Assembly: GCA_038373885.1 (NCBI GenBank)
Contig: JAWZYV010011907.1
Coordinates: forward strand, 248,001-312,000
Reading direction: 5' to 3'
Length of the DNA: 64,000 bases
Source of the DNA: Cheiracanthium punctorium
Taxonomy: Eukaryota > Arthropoda > Arachnida > Araneae > Cheiracanthiidae
Positions within the stretch are counted from its first letter, which is position 1, and every line of letters starts with the position of its first letter. The translations under genes and the position numbers were made by a program. This document shows, piece after piece, positions 47,798 to 59,637 of the stretch. The notes beneath the pieces are model-generated. The model did not search any database, was not told the origin of the DNA, and saw only the letters and a list, made by a program, of their open reading frames with translations.

Positions 47798-48519
47798 TTC
47801 GCATACGGCACGGGCTTTCACTTGTGCTTCTATAAAAACCAAACACTGATGGGCTCTTCTCACAGCTCGACGACATGAAAGCGAATTCCAATCTCGGAAG
47901 TCATGTGATCACATTTTGGCATGGATAGTGGGAGGGGCTCAGCCATGCAGCTACAGATAGAGTTAAGTTCCAATCTAAGTCCATGGGCTTAGCTCTCCCA
48001 ACGGAATCGGGTGCAGCTGGTGGGTTTGCCGTAACTAACGATGACGGGGTTGCTTTCGTGCGCATCGTTGCCGACTTTTCGCAATTTCTTCCCAATTCTG
48101 ACACTCTCCAACTTTCCATTATACTGCTTTTAAGAGTTTTTATTTTGAGGGAGGTGACAAAAATGTAAAACTCGTAGTTTTGGCGCAGTTTGGCGCAAAA
48201 TTCGAAATTTTTGCAATTTTGTAGCAGGATGGCGCTTAATGTGGAAATTGGCGCAGTTTGGCGCAATTGGCGCAGATTTTCCATCCCTGCATACATCCGC
48301 AGAGCCCCTCCTTTATACGTGCCATCTTTCCTGTCAGCTTTTTTTCATAAAGACCCTCCGTATTTCAATACACTTGTATTGTTTCTCAACTATGTATTTA
48401 TCTAAGCTGCTAAATATAAAATTTCATTGTCTTATAATGCATTAAAATGATAAAAGTTACATGATGATTTAACGAAGCTTAGTGCGACTATTACGCGAGT
48501 AAACAGGGTAAGTTTAAAC

Positions 48520-48900
48520 GGAGCGCATCAAAAATGCATATAATGTAATATACATGGTGATTATAATCAAAGTTACACTACTGGGCAAATGTTATCAAAC
48601 TTGGTAATTGTGTAAAGGTGGTCAGGGGAGTTATTATCAGGGAAAGAAAAAGTTCAAAAATTCAACACCAGGGGCAAGGACGTATTTAAGGGAGTGGGGT
48701 GGTACAGACCCATGGAAACCCCCCCCCCTCGAAATTTAAATTTTTGTTACTAAAAGGATAATGATATACTGCAGCGGTTCTCAACCTTTTAACGTCGCGT
48801 CCCCCCCAATAAAGGCTAACTTACAAAAAGATTCTAAATGTTCAACGCGTATGATGTTTTCTGTTTTAATTTTTCACTCTCTTATCATTTTGGATCAATA
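48520..48900. other. no gene seen
   Basis: AT-rich with a C-run near 48720. Nothing supported. Confidence 0.35.
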
Positions 48901-48902
48901 TA

Positions 48903-49245
48903 CCGTGCTTGCTCGCATAGTAGTCACACTCCCCGTTTTGAAGCAGAAAAGATTCTCAAAATATTTTCCCCGCATAAAAGTCGTAGTCACGTACTTGAGC
49001 TTCATTTAAGTCTATAAAAATATTAGCTATTATAAAAAGAAAAATGCTTCTTCTGTGCGTGAAACTGACGAAAAGAATATTTAATATACGGCAGATAATC
49101 TGGATGCATTTATATGTACCAGTAATATTTTAGCATTAGAGTGTACAATATTATATAGTAGATTTCCCTGCATAATAGTCGCACCTAGAATTTATCACGA
49201 AAAATTGCCCAAAAAAAAGTGCGACAGTTATGCGAGTAAACACGG
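48903..49245. mobile_element. pogo-like MITE, 343 bp, TA flanks
   Basis: The left end CCGTGCTTGCTCGCATAGTA and inverse right end CCGTGTTTACTCGCATAACT; TA on both sides. Same family as the ends at 41293 and 48508. A diverged relative is seen at 50868-51000. Confidence 0.75.
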
Positions 49246-49247
49246 TA

Positions 49248-50403
49248 TTTACGAAAAAGGGGCCAATTGTGTATTATTTCGCATTAGAAATTTCACGATT
49301 GTAAATCTATAAAGTAACGAATCAAGAGTATCCAGAGAAAAATTTCAAAATGTCCTTTTACCCACCCAGCTTGCTTAGTTCTAAAAACTCAAAGATTATC
49401 TAAAGGCCCCCGCCATTTCTGTCGAATCAAATACGTTCAGAAGACAAAGCTATTGCTCTTTCTTGTCAACTGAAAGGTGTCGACCACAAGTCTGCGGTTT
49501 TCTTGACCTTTCTAAGAGCACCCCTCTGATAGAAAGTTGCCCGCTCAGTCCCAATCAATTCATTTGACACTGCTCACAAAACTACTGCGTTCTTTGTAAG
49601 AAAGCTTCGTATCCGCGGGCGTTTGTCTTATCGCAAAATAATAGCACCACACTCTGATTTTTACCTAATATGAGAAGACAGTAGAAAGATTGAGGTGAAA
49701 TTTTTGAGGGGGCTTCATTAAAAATATTGACGGAGCTGAAGCCTCATGGAGTTAGCTCCTATAATTGTTTATTACTATTTTCGATTTGATTGTTCGTCAA
49801 CGGAAGTACGCTCTTTTCTAACCACAAATAATTAATTTATTTCGTCACCCAAACTTTTTCAGGCTAATAAAATCTCCGTCTTCTCTATCATCGATTGTAT
49901 GTCGGGCATTTTCTGATGCTAGTTCATGTACATCACAATAAGGAAATAATGTGCGCATAACGAGATAAAAAATTACGCCCCCCAAGCACCTAATGTCTTG
50001 TCTGAAAGATGCCCGCAATATAAGAAACCTGTCTATCATCTAAATTAGTTCCAGTTATACATGTTTTGTTTTTGTTGTTTAATTTTGACCTCTTCAAATT
50101 GAAACTCGTTTTGGAGAAAAGCAGCATCATGTAATTATTGCTTAAAAGTATACTTCCAGTATTTAATAATATATTGCCGATTAAAAACTGTGCGTACATA
50201 TGGCAAACTTGCACGTTTACTGTGGAGTCGTATCTCGCAACCCAGCGTACATCCAGGAATTGTATTGTTTCCGGCGATTCTCAAAATTATAGGGAGCAAC
50301 AACGGTGCTCGGTGTTCATGTTTTATTGGATCTCGTGGCTAATTGTTCGGAGCTTTACAGCGATGCAGTGCAGCTAAGGTGTGAGTCTTCAGCAATAAAA
50401 TAT
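49248..50403. other. no gene supported
   Basis: Unassigned intron sequence. A minus-strand frame at 50039-49845 (64 codons, containing YCDVHELASENARHTIDD) is not recognised and has no splice or domain support. Confidence 0.4.
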
Positions 50404-50676
50404 AACACTAACGTAAATAAAAAACTTTGTAAAAAACACACATAAGATGTTATAGGTAAGAGGATACGCACGTTTCAACCAAAAATTGTTTTGGCCTTCG
50501 TCAGTCCAAGCCCTTCGTTGCAAGCAACACAGTGTTTGACAGTTCCCTGTGTTGCTTGCAACGAAGGGCTTGGACTGACGAAGGCCAAAACAATTTTTGG
50601 TTGAAACGTGCGTATCCTCTTACCTATAACATCTTATGTGTGTTTTTTACAAAGTTTTTTTATTTACGTTAGTGTT
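50404..50676. mobile_element. near-perfect palindrome, arms of about 129 bp, 14-nt loop
   Basis: The left arm 50404-50532 begins AACACTAACGTAAATAAAAA and is matched base for base, apart from about two extra A/T, by the inverse of 50547-50676. The loop is TGTTTGACAGTTCC. A palindromic MITE or fold-back element; the transcript would form a very long hairpin. Confidence 0.88.
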
Positions 50677-52290
50677 TAACACCAGTATTTTAAGTGTTTT
50701 TTCCAAAATATAACACTGTTGCTGTAATTAAACATTTCGATTCCATAAAAAAATCTATTTTTGAAGGTGGATATTTATGAGAATAATTGCTTGCAGATAG
50801 TAAAGACCGTTTCTATCACCTTTAAAAATGATTAAGTACTATTATTTATAAATTACAGCGTTTACTCGTTAATAATCGCTATTTTTTTGCCAATTTTTCA
50901 TGATGAAAGTCTAGGTGCGGTTATTATGCGGTGAAAATTTACTACATAAGCTTTCTTTTCTGCTTCAAAACGGGAGTGCGGCTGTAATTATGCGAGGGCG
51001 ACATAACTGGTTTTGATTTCTTATTGCATGGTGAAAAGTCAAACATTGGCGCAACAGCTCTTGGGTGGAGCGCTAACCATTACACCCTTGGGCTATGGTG
51101 AAAAGTTTGTTTCGCATAAATTTGAATGTCACAGCATAGGCGCATATCTCCACGGAGACAGCGCCCTACTACAGCCAGGGCAAACGGGGCAATTCTCAGG
51201 GAACATAAGATTTTACTTGTTTTTTTACACTTTTATAATTTTACAATAAAATGACGAAAAAGAAAAAAAATCAAAAGTTACATTATATTTGATTTATACA
51301 GTATGAACGATGCAAATAAATTACAGTTGTAGAAACAAATTTTAATCAATAATATACTACAATTCACTGAAATACTTTTAGTTATTAGAGCATTATCACA
51401 CAATGTTCCACTGAAATCACATATATGCTTTTATTGCAGACTACCTGAAGTAGAATTCCGTGAGGAGGAGGGGGGAGATATTTCAATTTTTTACAGACGA
51501 TATTAAACATAATTTTCCAGAAGGAGCGAGTCAATATCATTATGTTGGGGGGGGATTCCATGTTTATTTTATTTCATCTTATTTTCACCAGGGCACACAG
51601 TTGATCAGGCTGTGTATGGAGGGGGTTAAAGATCCTTTCCTAAATTTTATGAAAGAAAAGTTTTAAAAAAAGAGGCTGTCGAAAAAAAAAAAGACAGGGA
51701 AATATGAAAATTATTATATGCATTATTTTTTTCCCAGCACACATATACTGCAGATATACATGGCCTCAATTATAATGTTCTTTTCAAGAAATACCCAATT
51801 ATTTGCAATTTTACTACCAATTGAGAAGTGACGTCATAAGCAAGCTTCTTTTATTCAACGGTAAGAAATTTTATTATATGTTATAAAACATTTGCCCATT
51901 TGCAACCAGGGATGGAAGGTGTTCCTTTTAATATGCGTTACAGAAAGTTTGAATACCTTTAAAAATAAACCAATACTGTTAAGCACTCTAAAAAATTAAT
52001 CATGTTTCTTCATCCAGCACTACAGACTAATATTAACAGACAAGTTATATGTCTCATGCATTGCATCTTTCAGAAAAATTTACTAGCACAGAAATCGCTT
52101 CAAAAATGAGTCGAAGTGTCAGCCGTTTTAGGAAGTAACGACCTCTAGTTTATCTTGTTGTACATTACAACATTAATTCCTTAATTTCTTAAATAAATTT
52201 TGGCTATTGTTGTTCTTAATGTAATAAAATAAATATGAATAGAAACAATCATTGGGCTATCCTATTTTTATTTTAAAATTAAATATTCAC

Positions 52291-52324
<34 letters not shown>

Positions 52325-53079
52325 GTAAGCTTTTACGCAAACTGAACCCTGCTTGTCACTATAACTAAGTTCAAGTTTACATTTATTAAAAAATAAATAA
52401 ATAAACTCATGAAAGGAAAGAAACATAATTAATTTTATTTTTATTGGAAGAAAAATTATTATAATTAAGATTTTGTCTCCAGTCGCTATTTTATAGATTC
52501 GTGACAATCTGAAAAATCTTGAAATTGGGTACTGACCTTTCTCGAAAATGATTTCTTTTGGCGCGAATGAAAAAAGGGTGGTGGCAATGTAAGGTTACCA
52601 TAATTTTGAAGTAGGAACGTTCCTAAGCCCTGTTCATTGGTTGAAAGCCTTGCAATCATCAGCTTATTAATAGCATAGTAAAAAGTACGAATGATCAAAA
52701 TTACACGTTAAAACGCTGTATATTTTGCGTAATTAATCATAAAAAAAGGTTATAAATACTCTTTTTTAAAAGTAAAATGTGACTCAATATGTATTTTAGT
52801 GATTTTTAAGTAAGATATGTGTTTCACGGATTACAGGAGTAGCAGGAAGCATGTTGCGCCATCTTTCATCCACTTTTGAAAACATTGGTTTGGTCAAAAT
52901 CATGTGTGGGATTTCGTACAGGTTGATGAATTTCAAAATTGTGAATTCATACAAGTAAAATGTGTTATATTTTTGGGCCCAAAACATTCTGAAATGTACT
53001 ATAAAGTGACCGAAATTTTTTTTTGAAAGTTACGTTTGATAGAAATTTTCTTAGCCTTCCTATTTTGAATTTCTGTCTA
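50677..53079. other. no gene supported
   Basis: Contains a diverged pogo-like MITE fragment (50868-51000) and an A-run at 52292-52321. Several 60-80-codon frames lack domains or codon structure. Confidence 0.4.
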
Positions 53080-53089
53080 AAAAAAGCAG

Positions 53090-53760
53090 TGTCTTTTCTT
53101 TTTCCTTTTTATGAAAAATGACTAGTTCTTCAAATTTTAGATTTACATGATTCCATAGTATAGTTTCAGAGAAAATACTCTGAAAATTTTCATAGTTCTG
53201 GCACTGTACATTTATTTCCTACCCGGAGTGAAAGTTAACCGAAAAGTGGATTTTTCTGACAAAGTGCCAAGTTTAATAATTTTTTTCAAAAAATTAAAAA
53301 GCTTTTCGAATTTGAAATTTGTTTCAATTCACAGTATGATTTCTGAGGAAGCACTCCACAAAATTTCATAGTTCTGGCATTGTTAGTTTATTTCTGATCT
53401 TTATTGAAAGTCCATCAAAAACGTCTTCCTCTGAAAAAGTGTCAAGTTTAACAGTTTTTTAAAAAAAATTAAATAATTTTTCAAACTTTATCTTAATGTC
53501 AGACATCATTGTAGTTTCCGAGGAAACATTCTGAAAATTCTCATATCGTAAATTTATTTCTAATCTTGGTCGAAATTCGAGAAAATAGCGTTTTCTCTGA
53601 AAAAGTGTCAAGTTTAATAATTTTTCAAATTTTATCGCAATGTCAGTTCTTATTCTAGTTTTAGAGGAAACATTCTGAAAATTCTAAAAGTTATGTGATT
53701 ATAAGTTTACTCCCTATCTTGGTCGAAAATCAACCGAAATCCTCCGTCTTCAGGTAGAGC
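53090..53760. repeat. tandem repeat, about 150-175-bp unit, four diverged copies
   Basis: Anchor GAGGAAACATTCTGAAAATT (and variants) near 53172, 53345, 53519 and 53666. Each unit also has TTTATTTCTAATCTTGGTCG-like and GAAAAAGTGTCAAGTTTAAT-like segments. Non-coding. Confidence 0.75.
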
Positions 53761-54276
53761 AGCCTTAACTTCCTCATTTGCATCTAAGATAAAATTTGAA
53801 GCTTTTTTCCACTAAGAATTGCACAACGACTTCCAAATTCATCTAAACTGGAAGTTTGATCTATCTTGTGAGATAACTTCAGAAATACTGACTGGCTTAT
53901 TTTTCTGTAACTTGGTAACATATTTGAAACTGTTTATTTTTGAAAATCCATTTACAGAACCTACATTTAAAAATCCTTTTACAGAAATACAGTGAATATT
54001 AATTAAACATGTGTTTCTCCTTTTTCAGCTTCATTCACATTTGTGAATCAGTTATCAGCAATACAGAAAGCCTCCTAGACCAAATATCATTAAACTAATC
54101 TAAATAGACGTGTGAGATTTCCTCCCTCCTTCTTGCTTAATATAACCTAAGCGTCTCAAAAAACCCTAACACCTCTTTAGTCACCATTTATAACACTAAA
54201 CTAGTGCAGATGCAACAGAATTGCCAGCAGTCCTATTATTTTTGTTTAATTTTCCCAAACCAAGCTAATTTTGATG
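53761..54276. other. no gene seen
   Basis: Nothing recognised. Confidence 0.35.
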
Positions 54277-54289
54277 TTAGATAAATTTA

Positions 54290-54438
54290 ATTTCAGAATG
54301 AAAAATGTATTTTCGGTATTTTGAAAATACGAAATACATTTTCAAAATACTTTGCTTTTTCTTTTGAAAATACAAAATACAAATGTATTTTGAAAATAGT
54401 ATTTCAAATACATGTATTTGCGATACTGCCCAACTCTG
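54290..54438. mobile_element. hAT-like MITE end (CAGAGTTGGGC)
   Basis: The inverse of the right end reads CAGAGTTGGGCAGTATCGC, then repeated AAATACATGTATTTGAAA and ATTTTGAAAATAC phrases, the layout of small hAT elements. The left border is unclear. Confidence 0.5.
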
Positions 54439-55379
54439 CCACAGTCCTGCAAAAATATACATTGTATCAGTGCTCATAACATCGGATAATAGGGAGGAGT
54501 AAAAAAGCTTCTTTAACCTTAAGCTACATTGTACGTTAAAACATAATACATACATACCCATGTTATAATACACATTACTATTTTGGATTATAATCATGCT
54601 TTAAAAATGCAAGAAAACAATGGAAAAAATTAATTGAAAAATGAACTTCTAGCTACACACATAGAATTATGTATTATCACAAGGCAAAACAGCCTGATTT
54701 TACGTCGTGTGCCCATCCTTAATCGCGTTGCTTTGGTCCACGTCAGATAAGCAAAACTCTACTGTAAGTTAAAACAGAGAGATCAGAAAAAGGGAGGAAT
54801 AAAATAGTAAATTTAACCAAACATAGACAAGTATGAAAATTGAAATCAGCCCATTTTTAATTTTACATATTATTCCTTAAAATAGCTTCTGTTGCTCATT
54901 ATCAGCAACACATAATACGTCATGCCTTGTATGAATAGAAATATATCAAAAGTCAAACATTGGTGCAACATCCCCTTTGTGGGGCCAAGGTCTGTGCTGC
55001 CCAACCGTGCCTTCACAACCATGAGCTTTGGGGTGCGGATGCATATGCCTTGGCTAGGTGGTCAGCCTGACGCGAAGCCCTCAGTGTTTGACCCCAAGCA
55101 AGATTGGTCCTCATTTTTTTTGACCCACTCTCAATGTAAAAATGTTTCATGATTACAATACTTTCCTTACATGGTACATGTTCGGAAAGTGAAAACAATA
55201 ATATGTATAATAATTTTATATTGATACATGAAGTATAAATTTAAAATCACAACATAAAACTTTTAAAAGTTGAATTTATAGATTTTGTAAGTACTTTGAA
55301 GATTCAAATACTTCTAGGATAAAAAAAATTTTTGGTGTGAAAATGTTCGATATGGTTCCTTGATTTGATTTTATTCAAT
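54439..55379. other. no gene; short repeat at 54955-55190
   Basis: CAAACATTGGTGCAACATCC resembles 51040-51060, and CATGATTACAATACTTTCCT at 55148 resembles 18090. Probably a short interspersed repeat of unknown type. No gene. Confidence 0.4.
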
Positions 55380-56770
55380 ATGAAGCTGTGTCTTTTCTCT
55401 GCTCAACATACACTTGCCGATGCCTCAGACACTAGCCAGACACGTCTTTCAACTGTTCGAGTATGGCAAGGAGATTTTAACCATTCGTCCGTTTTCTTAC
55501 TTTTACTATAAACTCAGTTTCTTCATGACACATTCAGCAAAAGAGGTGGTTCAAAATGTCCAGTTTGGTGAAAGTTGATAAGTTCAATATAATCTGTTGC
55601 TTCGAAGTGTACTTTTGGTACTTGAAAAATTCTTACCGAAGATGATTCTCTATTTTCATTTCTAGCACGAACTAGTTTTTGTACTCACAAAGATCTGATA
55701 TGCTCTCTATCATCTGTGAGGATTGACAATAATAAATTTTTAGGATGACAAAAGAAGTTATTTCTTTGAACAACAATATCTATTATCTTTCTTATGTTCA
55801 GTTCCAAATATCTAGAAAATCAGAAAAGTCTCCAGATATGCCATGCTCCTTTTATTATGGATGGTTTTGTTTTAATATAAAACCACACAGGTGCATATAC
55901 CTTAATGATGTATATTGAAAGAATGATGACAGATGGTTTTTATGTAGCCACATACAGTCTTAAAATTCTACTTGCAGTCATTAGCTATATTGAGTGAGCT
56001 ACTGGTCCAAGTTTTTTTAATTTGAATTCAAAAGTACATTCATCAAGCAATATTGCAAGGCACATATATAAATATTCTTGATCATTGCTGAGAATCCTAC
56101 TGTCAATATTATGAGAGATATTTCTGCACTTACTGAAGAAAAATGAACTAGAGGTAGCTCCTTGTAGGTTCTGATAGCTTTACCAATTGGTCCACAAAAG
56201 GTTGTAGGAATATCGGTTTCACCATCTAAGAATTAAGTAAATGTCGGAGAGGCAACTCATTTCTATGAAACAAATACATTATTGTAATGGTCTGTTGAGC
56301 GACAGTTCTATCAAGCGAATAATCCCTGCTTTGTGCATGGTGTTAACGTTTGTCCATCGCATCCAATTACTCTTATCTCATTTAATCATATATTTTATTA
56401 TATAAAAAAATTCAGTTTTGGTTCTCTATTGGCTTTGACTTCTCCTGTTGAAACAACGAGTATGATTTAGAGTTGGGTTCCCTTTTAATGGTCCTCCTTT
56501 TTTGTCTTTGGGTAATATTTCATGGCCTACATAACTTGTAATTTCATTTTGTACTTTCTTCTATCGCAAATATAATCCTGTTAAATTAGATTGATACACA
56601 GTTAACCTGGGTGAATCTGCAACTGCTTTTCGACTTTTTCCCTGCTGTCTACGTATTTTATTGAGATCTGCTACATGCAAAGTCTGTACTTCGTGTAAAA
56701 GATCACTGGTACTTGAAGTAGCTGAAATTCCATATCTATCGTATTGCCTTGTTACAGTATGAAAATTTGA
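55380..56770 (-). pseudogene. degenerate transposase-like protein, family unassigned (copy B)
   Basis: Minus strand in order: TVTRQYDRYGISATSSTSDL (56760) and KIRRQQGKSRKAVADS (56660); WMRWTNVNTMHKAGIIRLIE (56370) and LNRPLQ (56295); GPIGKAIRTYKELP-like text (56200); HPKNLLLSILTDDREHIRSL (55745-55685); VRIFQVPKVHFEATDYIELI (55640-55570). The G-I-I-R-L-x-E-x-x-L-N-R-P-L-Q stretch corresponds to G-I-I-Q-N-L-E in copy A (18863-20065), so both belong to one family. Many stops and frame changes. I know this pattern from uncharacterised arthropod proteins; it is probably a transposase with an RNase H-like fold, but I do not give a superfamily. Confidence 0.68.
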
Positions 56771-57846
56771 ACGATTTTGTGATTAATATTACAGCTACAG
56801 CATAATTACATTCGTATCCATATACAGGGATGAAGACATATTTGTACGTGGAAGTTCAAGCTATAATTATTAATTCAAGCTGTTTAATATTTTCATATTT
56901 ATTAACTTTTAAATCTTGATGTAATATCCCAGGTGATTTAGTATGAACATCATTTTTAAACATTAAAAGTTTTACTCTTTCATTTATATGTGTTTCCTTT
57001 TGTTTCTCTTTTTCTGCAAAATTAATTAAGCTATTCTGCAAAGCTTTATGACACAAACTTGAACAAATTAAGCAATTGAAAAAAGAGGAGGGAAAGAGAA
57101 AAAAAAAAACAGGATTCGAAAAGAGAGGAGTGAAAGGAAGAAAAGTATTTAAAAAAAATCATTCTTCAGTGTTAAATTATTTTTAATTGGTACCTTTTTT
57201 TCCCCCAGTATTTAGAATTTTTGACATTTCTGTAACAATTCCAAAATAAGCAGTTCTTTGTGCCCTTGATTTCGTTCAGTCCTGATGTTGCTGGATAACT
57301 GTGAGAATCTCATTAAGTCTTTATCAGACATGGTACAGACTCCCAGGAAAAAAGGCTGAACTTTTCGCTTTAGCTATGCTATTTATCATGGCACAGAATT
57401 AAACATTTTTATAAGCGCAAATTCTGACTGCCATAATTTAAAGTAGATACTTAAAAAAAAAAAAAAAAAATAAGACAAAAAGAAAATGTGTGTTCTTTTT
57501 TCCCCCGTCTGTATTTCCCCCTCCCCCTCCTCTTGGACTGAATCATGCAAGATCACAGAAGTAAGAAGGAAAGTAGATCCTGAATGCTAAAAGTTGCACA
57601 ATCATCAAATTCAATACACATTCCAGCATCCCATTCTGGAGTAGTATTTAAGATCCCTATTTCAATTTCTATTTCTATTTTTCATTGTAAACAAGCAGGA
57701 CCAGTAAAGATTCGTGTATTTGACATTTAAGTGAGTGGGTTTCTCATGCAGTTTGCAATTAAGTTCCTTACAGGTGCTTCTCATTTGAGTGTTATGATGG
57801 CACGAGTTTGGAATGGCTAGAATCCTTGACGAAAAAGGGACCTTTA
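56771..57846. other. no gene supported
   Basis: A minus-strand frame at 57056-56856 lacks domains. Poly-A run at 57453-57470. Nothing else. Confidence 0.4.
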
Positions 57847-57852
57847 GAGTTC

Positions 57853-58562
57853 CATAGTTGCCAACCTGGCAAGGGCAAAAATCAGGAGATTTTATTCTAA
57901 AAATCAGGAGACTTGTTTTCAATAAAAGATAAACTAAATTTTAAAAGATGAGGGATGTATCAGGTCAAACTACATTTTGGACAGAGAAAAAAAGCATTTT
58001 TGATGTGATTTGCTGTCAGAAATAGATATTTCTAGAGCCCCCCCCCCCCCCTCCCAATAAAAAAAAAATAATTTTGGGTCATGTCTTTTATTAGGTAGTC
58101 AGTAGCTTTTAAAAAATTTGGTAACATAAAAAATATTAAATTAAAACTTTAAAAACTGGGATCAGTTTTTACTTCTAAGGCATTGGAGGATTAAACAAAA
58201 CCATGCCAAATGATTAAGAGTGTTGGAAAAAGATTGAAATTGGGATGCTTTAGAACAAAAGCTGCACTTCTGTTTCCATTATACATTTTGGCAAAGCCCG
58301 ATTTTTTTTATGTCACGTGGATTTCTGGAACTAGTTTGATTGCAGGAAAGGAAAAAATGGCGAGTAGGGTTGCTTGCCATGATGGAACTTTAAAAAAGAT
58401 TTCAAATTCGAAAAATTGCATTTTCATGTGACGAATGATAAAAATCAGAAGAAAATGGAAGAATTATCAAAAATCAGGAGAAATGTAGCCAAAATCTGGT
58501 TGGCAGGAGAACAATGAAAAATCTGGAGTCTCCTGCCTAAATCAGGAGAGTTGGCAACTCTG
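57853..58562. mobile_element. 710-bp element, CATAGTTGCCAAC ends, 6-bp target duplication
   Basis: The left end CATAGTTGCCAACC and inverse right end CAGAGTTGCCAACT; flanks GAGTTC on both sides (57847-57852 and 58563-58568). Subterminal ATCAGGAGA phrases are repeated at both ends. Non-coding; the frame at 58210-58431 has no known domain. Short relative of the element at 36649-40049. Confidence 0.8.
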
Positions 58563-58568
58563 GAGTTC

Positions 58569-59637
58569 TAACTGAAAAAGAGATTTTAAGGGGGGAAAGA
58601 GACTATTTGCAAGCCCCGATATATGCATATGTATGGAAAGATAGATTATATCATGTACTCCTTGAAAATGTATTTTTTGACTGTGCTTTGTAACTTAAGT
58701 GTTCAAAATACAGACTATATCTAAAGAAAGCTTTCCAAGAAATCAAAACAGGTTAAGACTAGAGATGTAACGAATAGTGATTTAGCCGAATGCAAGATAT
58801 TTGGTGACTGAATGTGAATTTTTTTTTAAATTTCATTTTAAATGTAAATAAAATATTGCTTCTGTAATATGTAATTAAATACTAATTAAAATTCATTTTA
58901 TATTATTTGTATGTACTTAAAAACACACAACAGTATATTATCTGCAAAACTAAAAAAATTAAAAAATATCTTTTATAAAGTTAAACACTAATACCAGCAT
59001 AATTATATTTTGAGATATTCATAATTTAATAAATATGCTAAGGTAAATGTGATTAATATGGTAACTACACATAATCACATCATGTTATGTGTTTTACAGC
59101 CTCTGTGCAAAACATATTTAGCAGCTTTTCAAAATTACGTTCGAAATTGAGGATCTGAAAAAACTCCTCCTACCCCCACTCCATTAAAAACAGTAGAAAA
59201 TCAACTCAAGTAGTGTCACCAAGTAGAAAAGTCTGCATTTCTGTAATATTTTTAAATACATTAGATTATGTTTCATTCAGCTTAATTATTGAATAATTTA
59301 GGATATTTTATTCTATGAGATTAACATATTGAAGTATAACTAAGCAATATTATTTGTAAATGCATTCAAAAAATATATTTTGCTCTCTTTGTTCTGAAAT
59401 TGTTCTGCTGAATATGCAGCAATATTCGGCCACAATCATTTGGACGAATACCTGTTCAGTATTCGGCTTACCGAATATTCGGTCTACAGAATATTCGACA
59501 AAACAGCCGAACACTCATTACATCCCTAGACACCAGCGTTTAATTTAAAAAGCCAAAATCTGATAGACTGAATTTATTAGCAATTAATAAAACTAAACAT
59601 CATACACTCTAATTTTTAAATGAATTAATAAAATTAC
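58569..59637. mobile_element. intron with a hAT-like MITE at 58760-59528
   Basis: TAGAGATGTAACGAATAG at 58760 and the inverse of the right end (TAGGGATGTAATGAGTG at 59528) form terminal repeats; GAATATTCGG-type phrases repeat inside the right end. The flanks do not show a clear 8-bp duplication. The rest is AT-rich intron. Confidence 0.5.

Larger units (their letters stand above)
42793..48289 (-). mobile_element. autonomous-looking hAT transposon, 5.5 kb
   Basis: The left end reads AGGTATGGAAAATC and the inverse right end CAGGGATGGAAAATC. CATACATC flanks both sides (42785-42792 and 48290-48297), a hAT-type 8-bp duplication; the left terminal C is lost or shared with the duplicate. It carries one intact transposase gene on the minus strand with a 2.2-kb intron. 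Subterminal motif arrays flank it (GGAGCAG at left, GGCGCAG at right). A 357-bp hAT-type MITE (46956-47312) is inserted in its intron. It is the best candidate in the window for a mobile or recently mobile element. Confidence 0.85.
41293..48508. mobile_element. pogo-like element split by the hAT insertion
   Basis: The left end CCGTGTTTACTCGCGTAATA at 41293 and inverse right end CCCTGTTTACTCGCGTAATA at 48508, both preceded by TA, match over about 20 bp. The same ends bound the small element at 48903-49245. Subtracting the hAT (42793-48289) leaves about 1.7 kb. Inside the left part, CAGGGGCGCACGCAGG at 41419 and diverged tandem units at 42290-42580 are further fragments. The pairing of these ends across the hAT is inference. 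Confidence 0.55.

Noticed and set aside
47901..48296. 131-codon minus-strand frame at the hAT 5' end
   Set aside because: Begins in the terminal repeat and crosses subterminal motifs; no donor in the right phase for the transposase exon.
49845..50039. 64-codon minus-strand frame with YCDVHELASENARHTIDD
   Set aside because: Looks protein-like but I find no matching splice sites, phase or family.
51013..51249. tRNA-like or SINE sequence (GGTGGAGCGCTAACC)
   Set aside because: No cloverleaf or convincing A and B boxes could be drawn.
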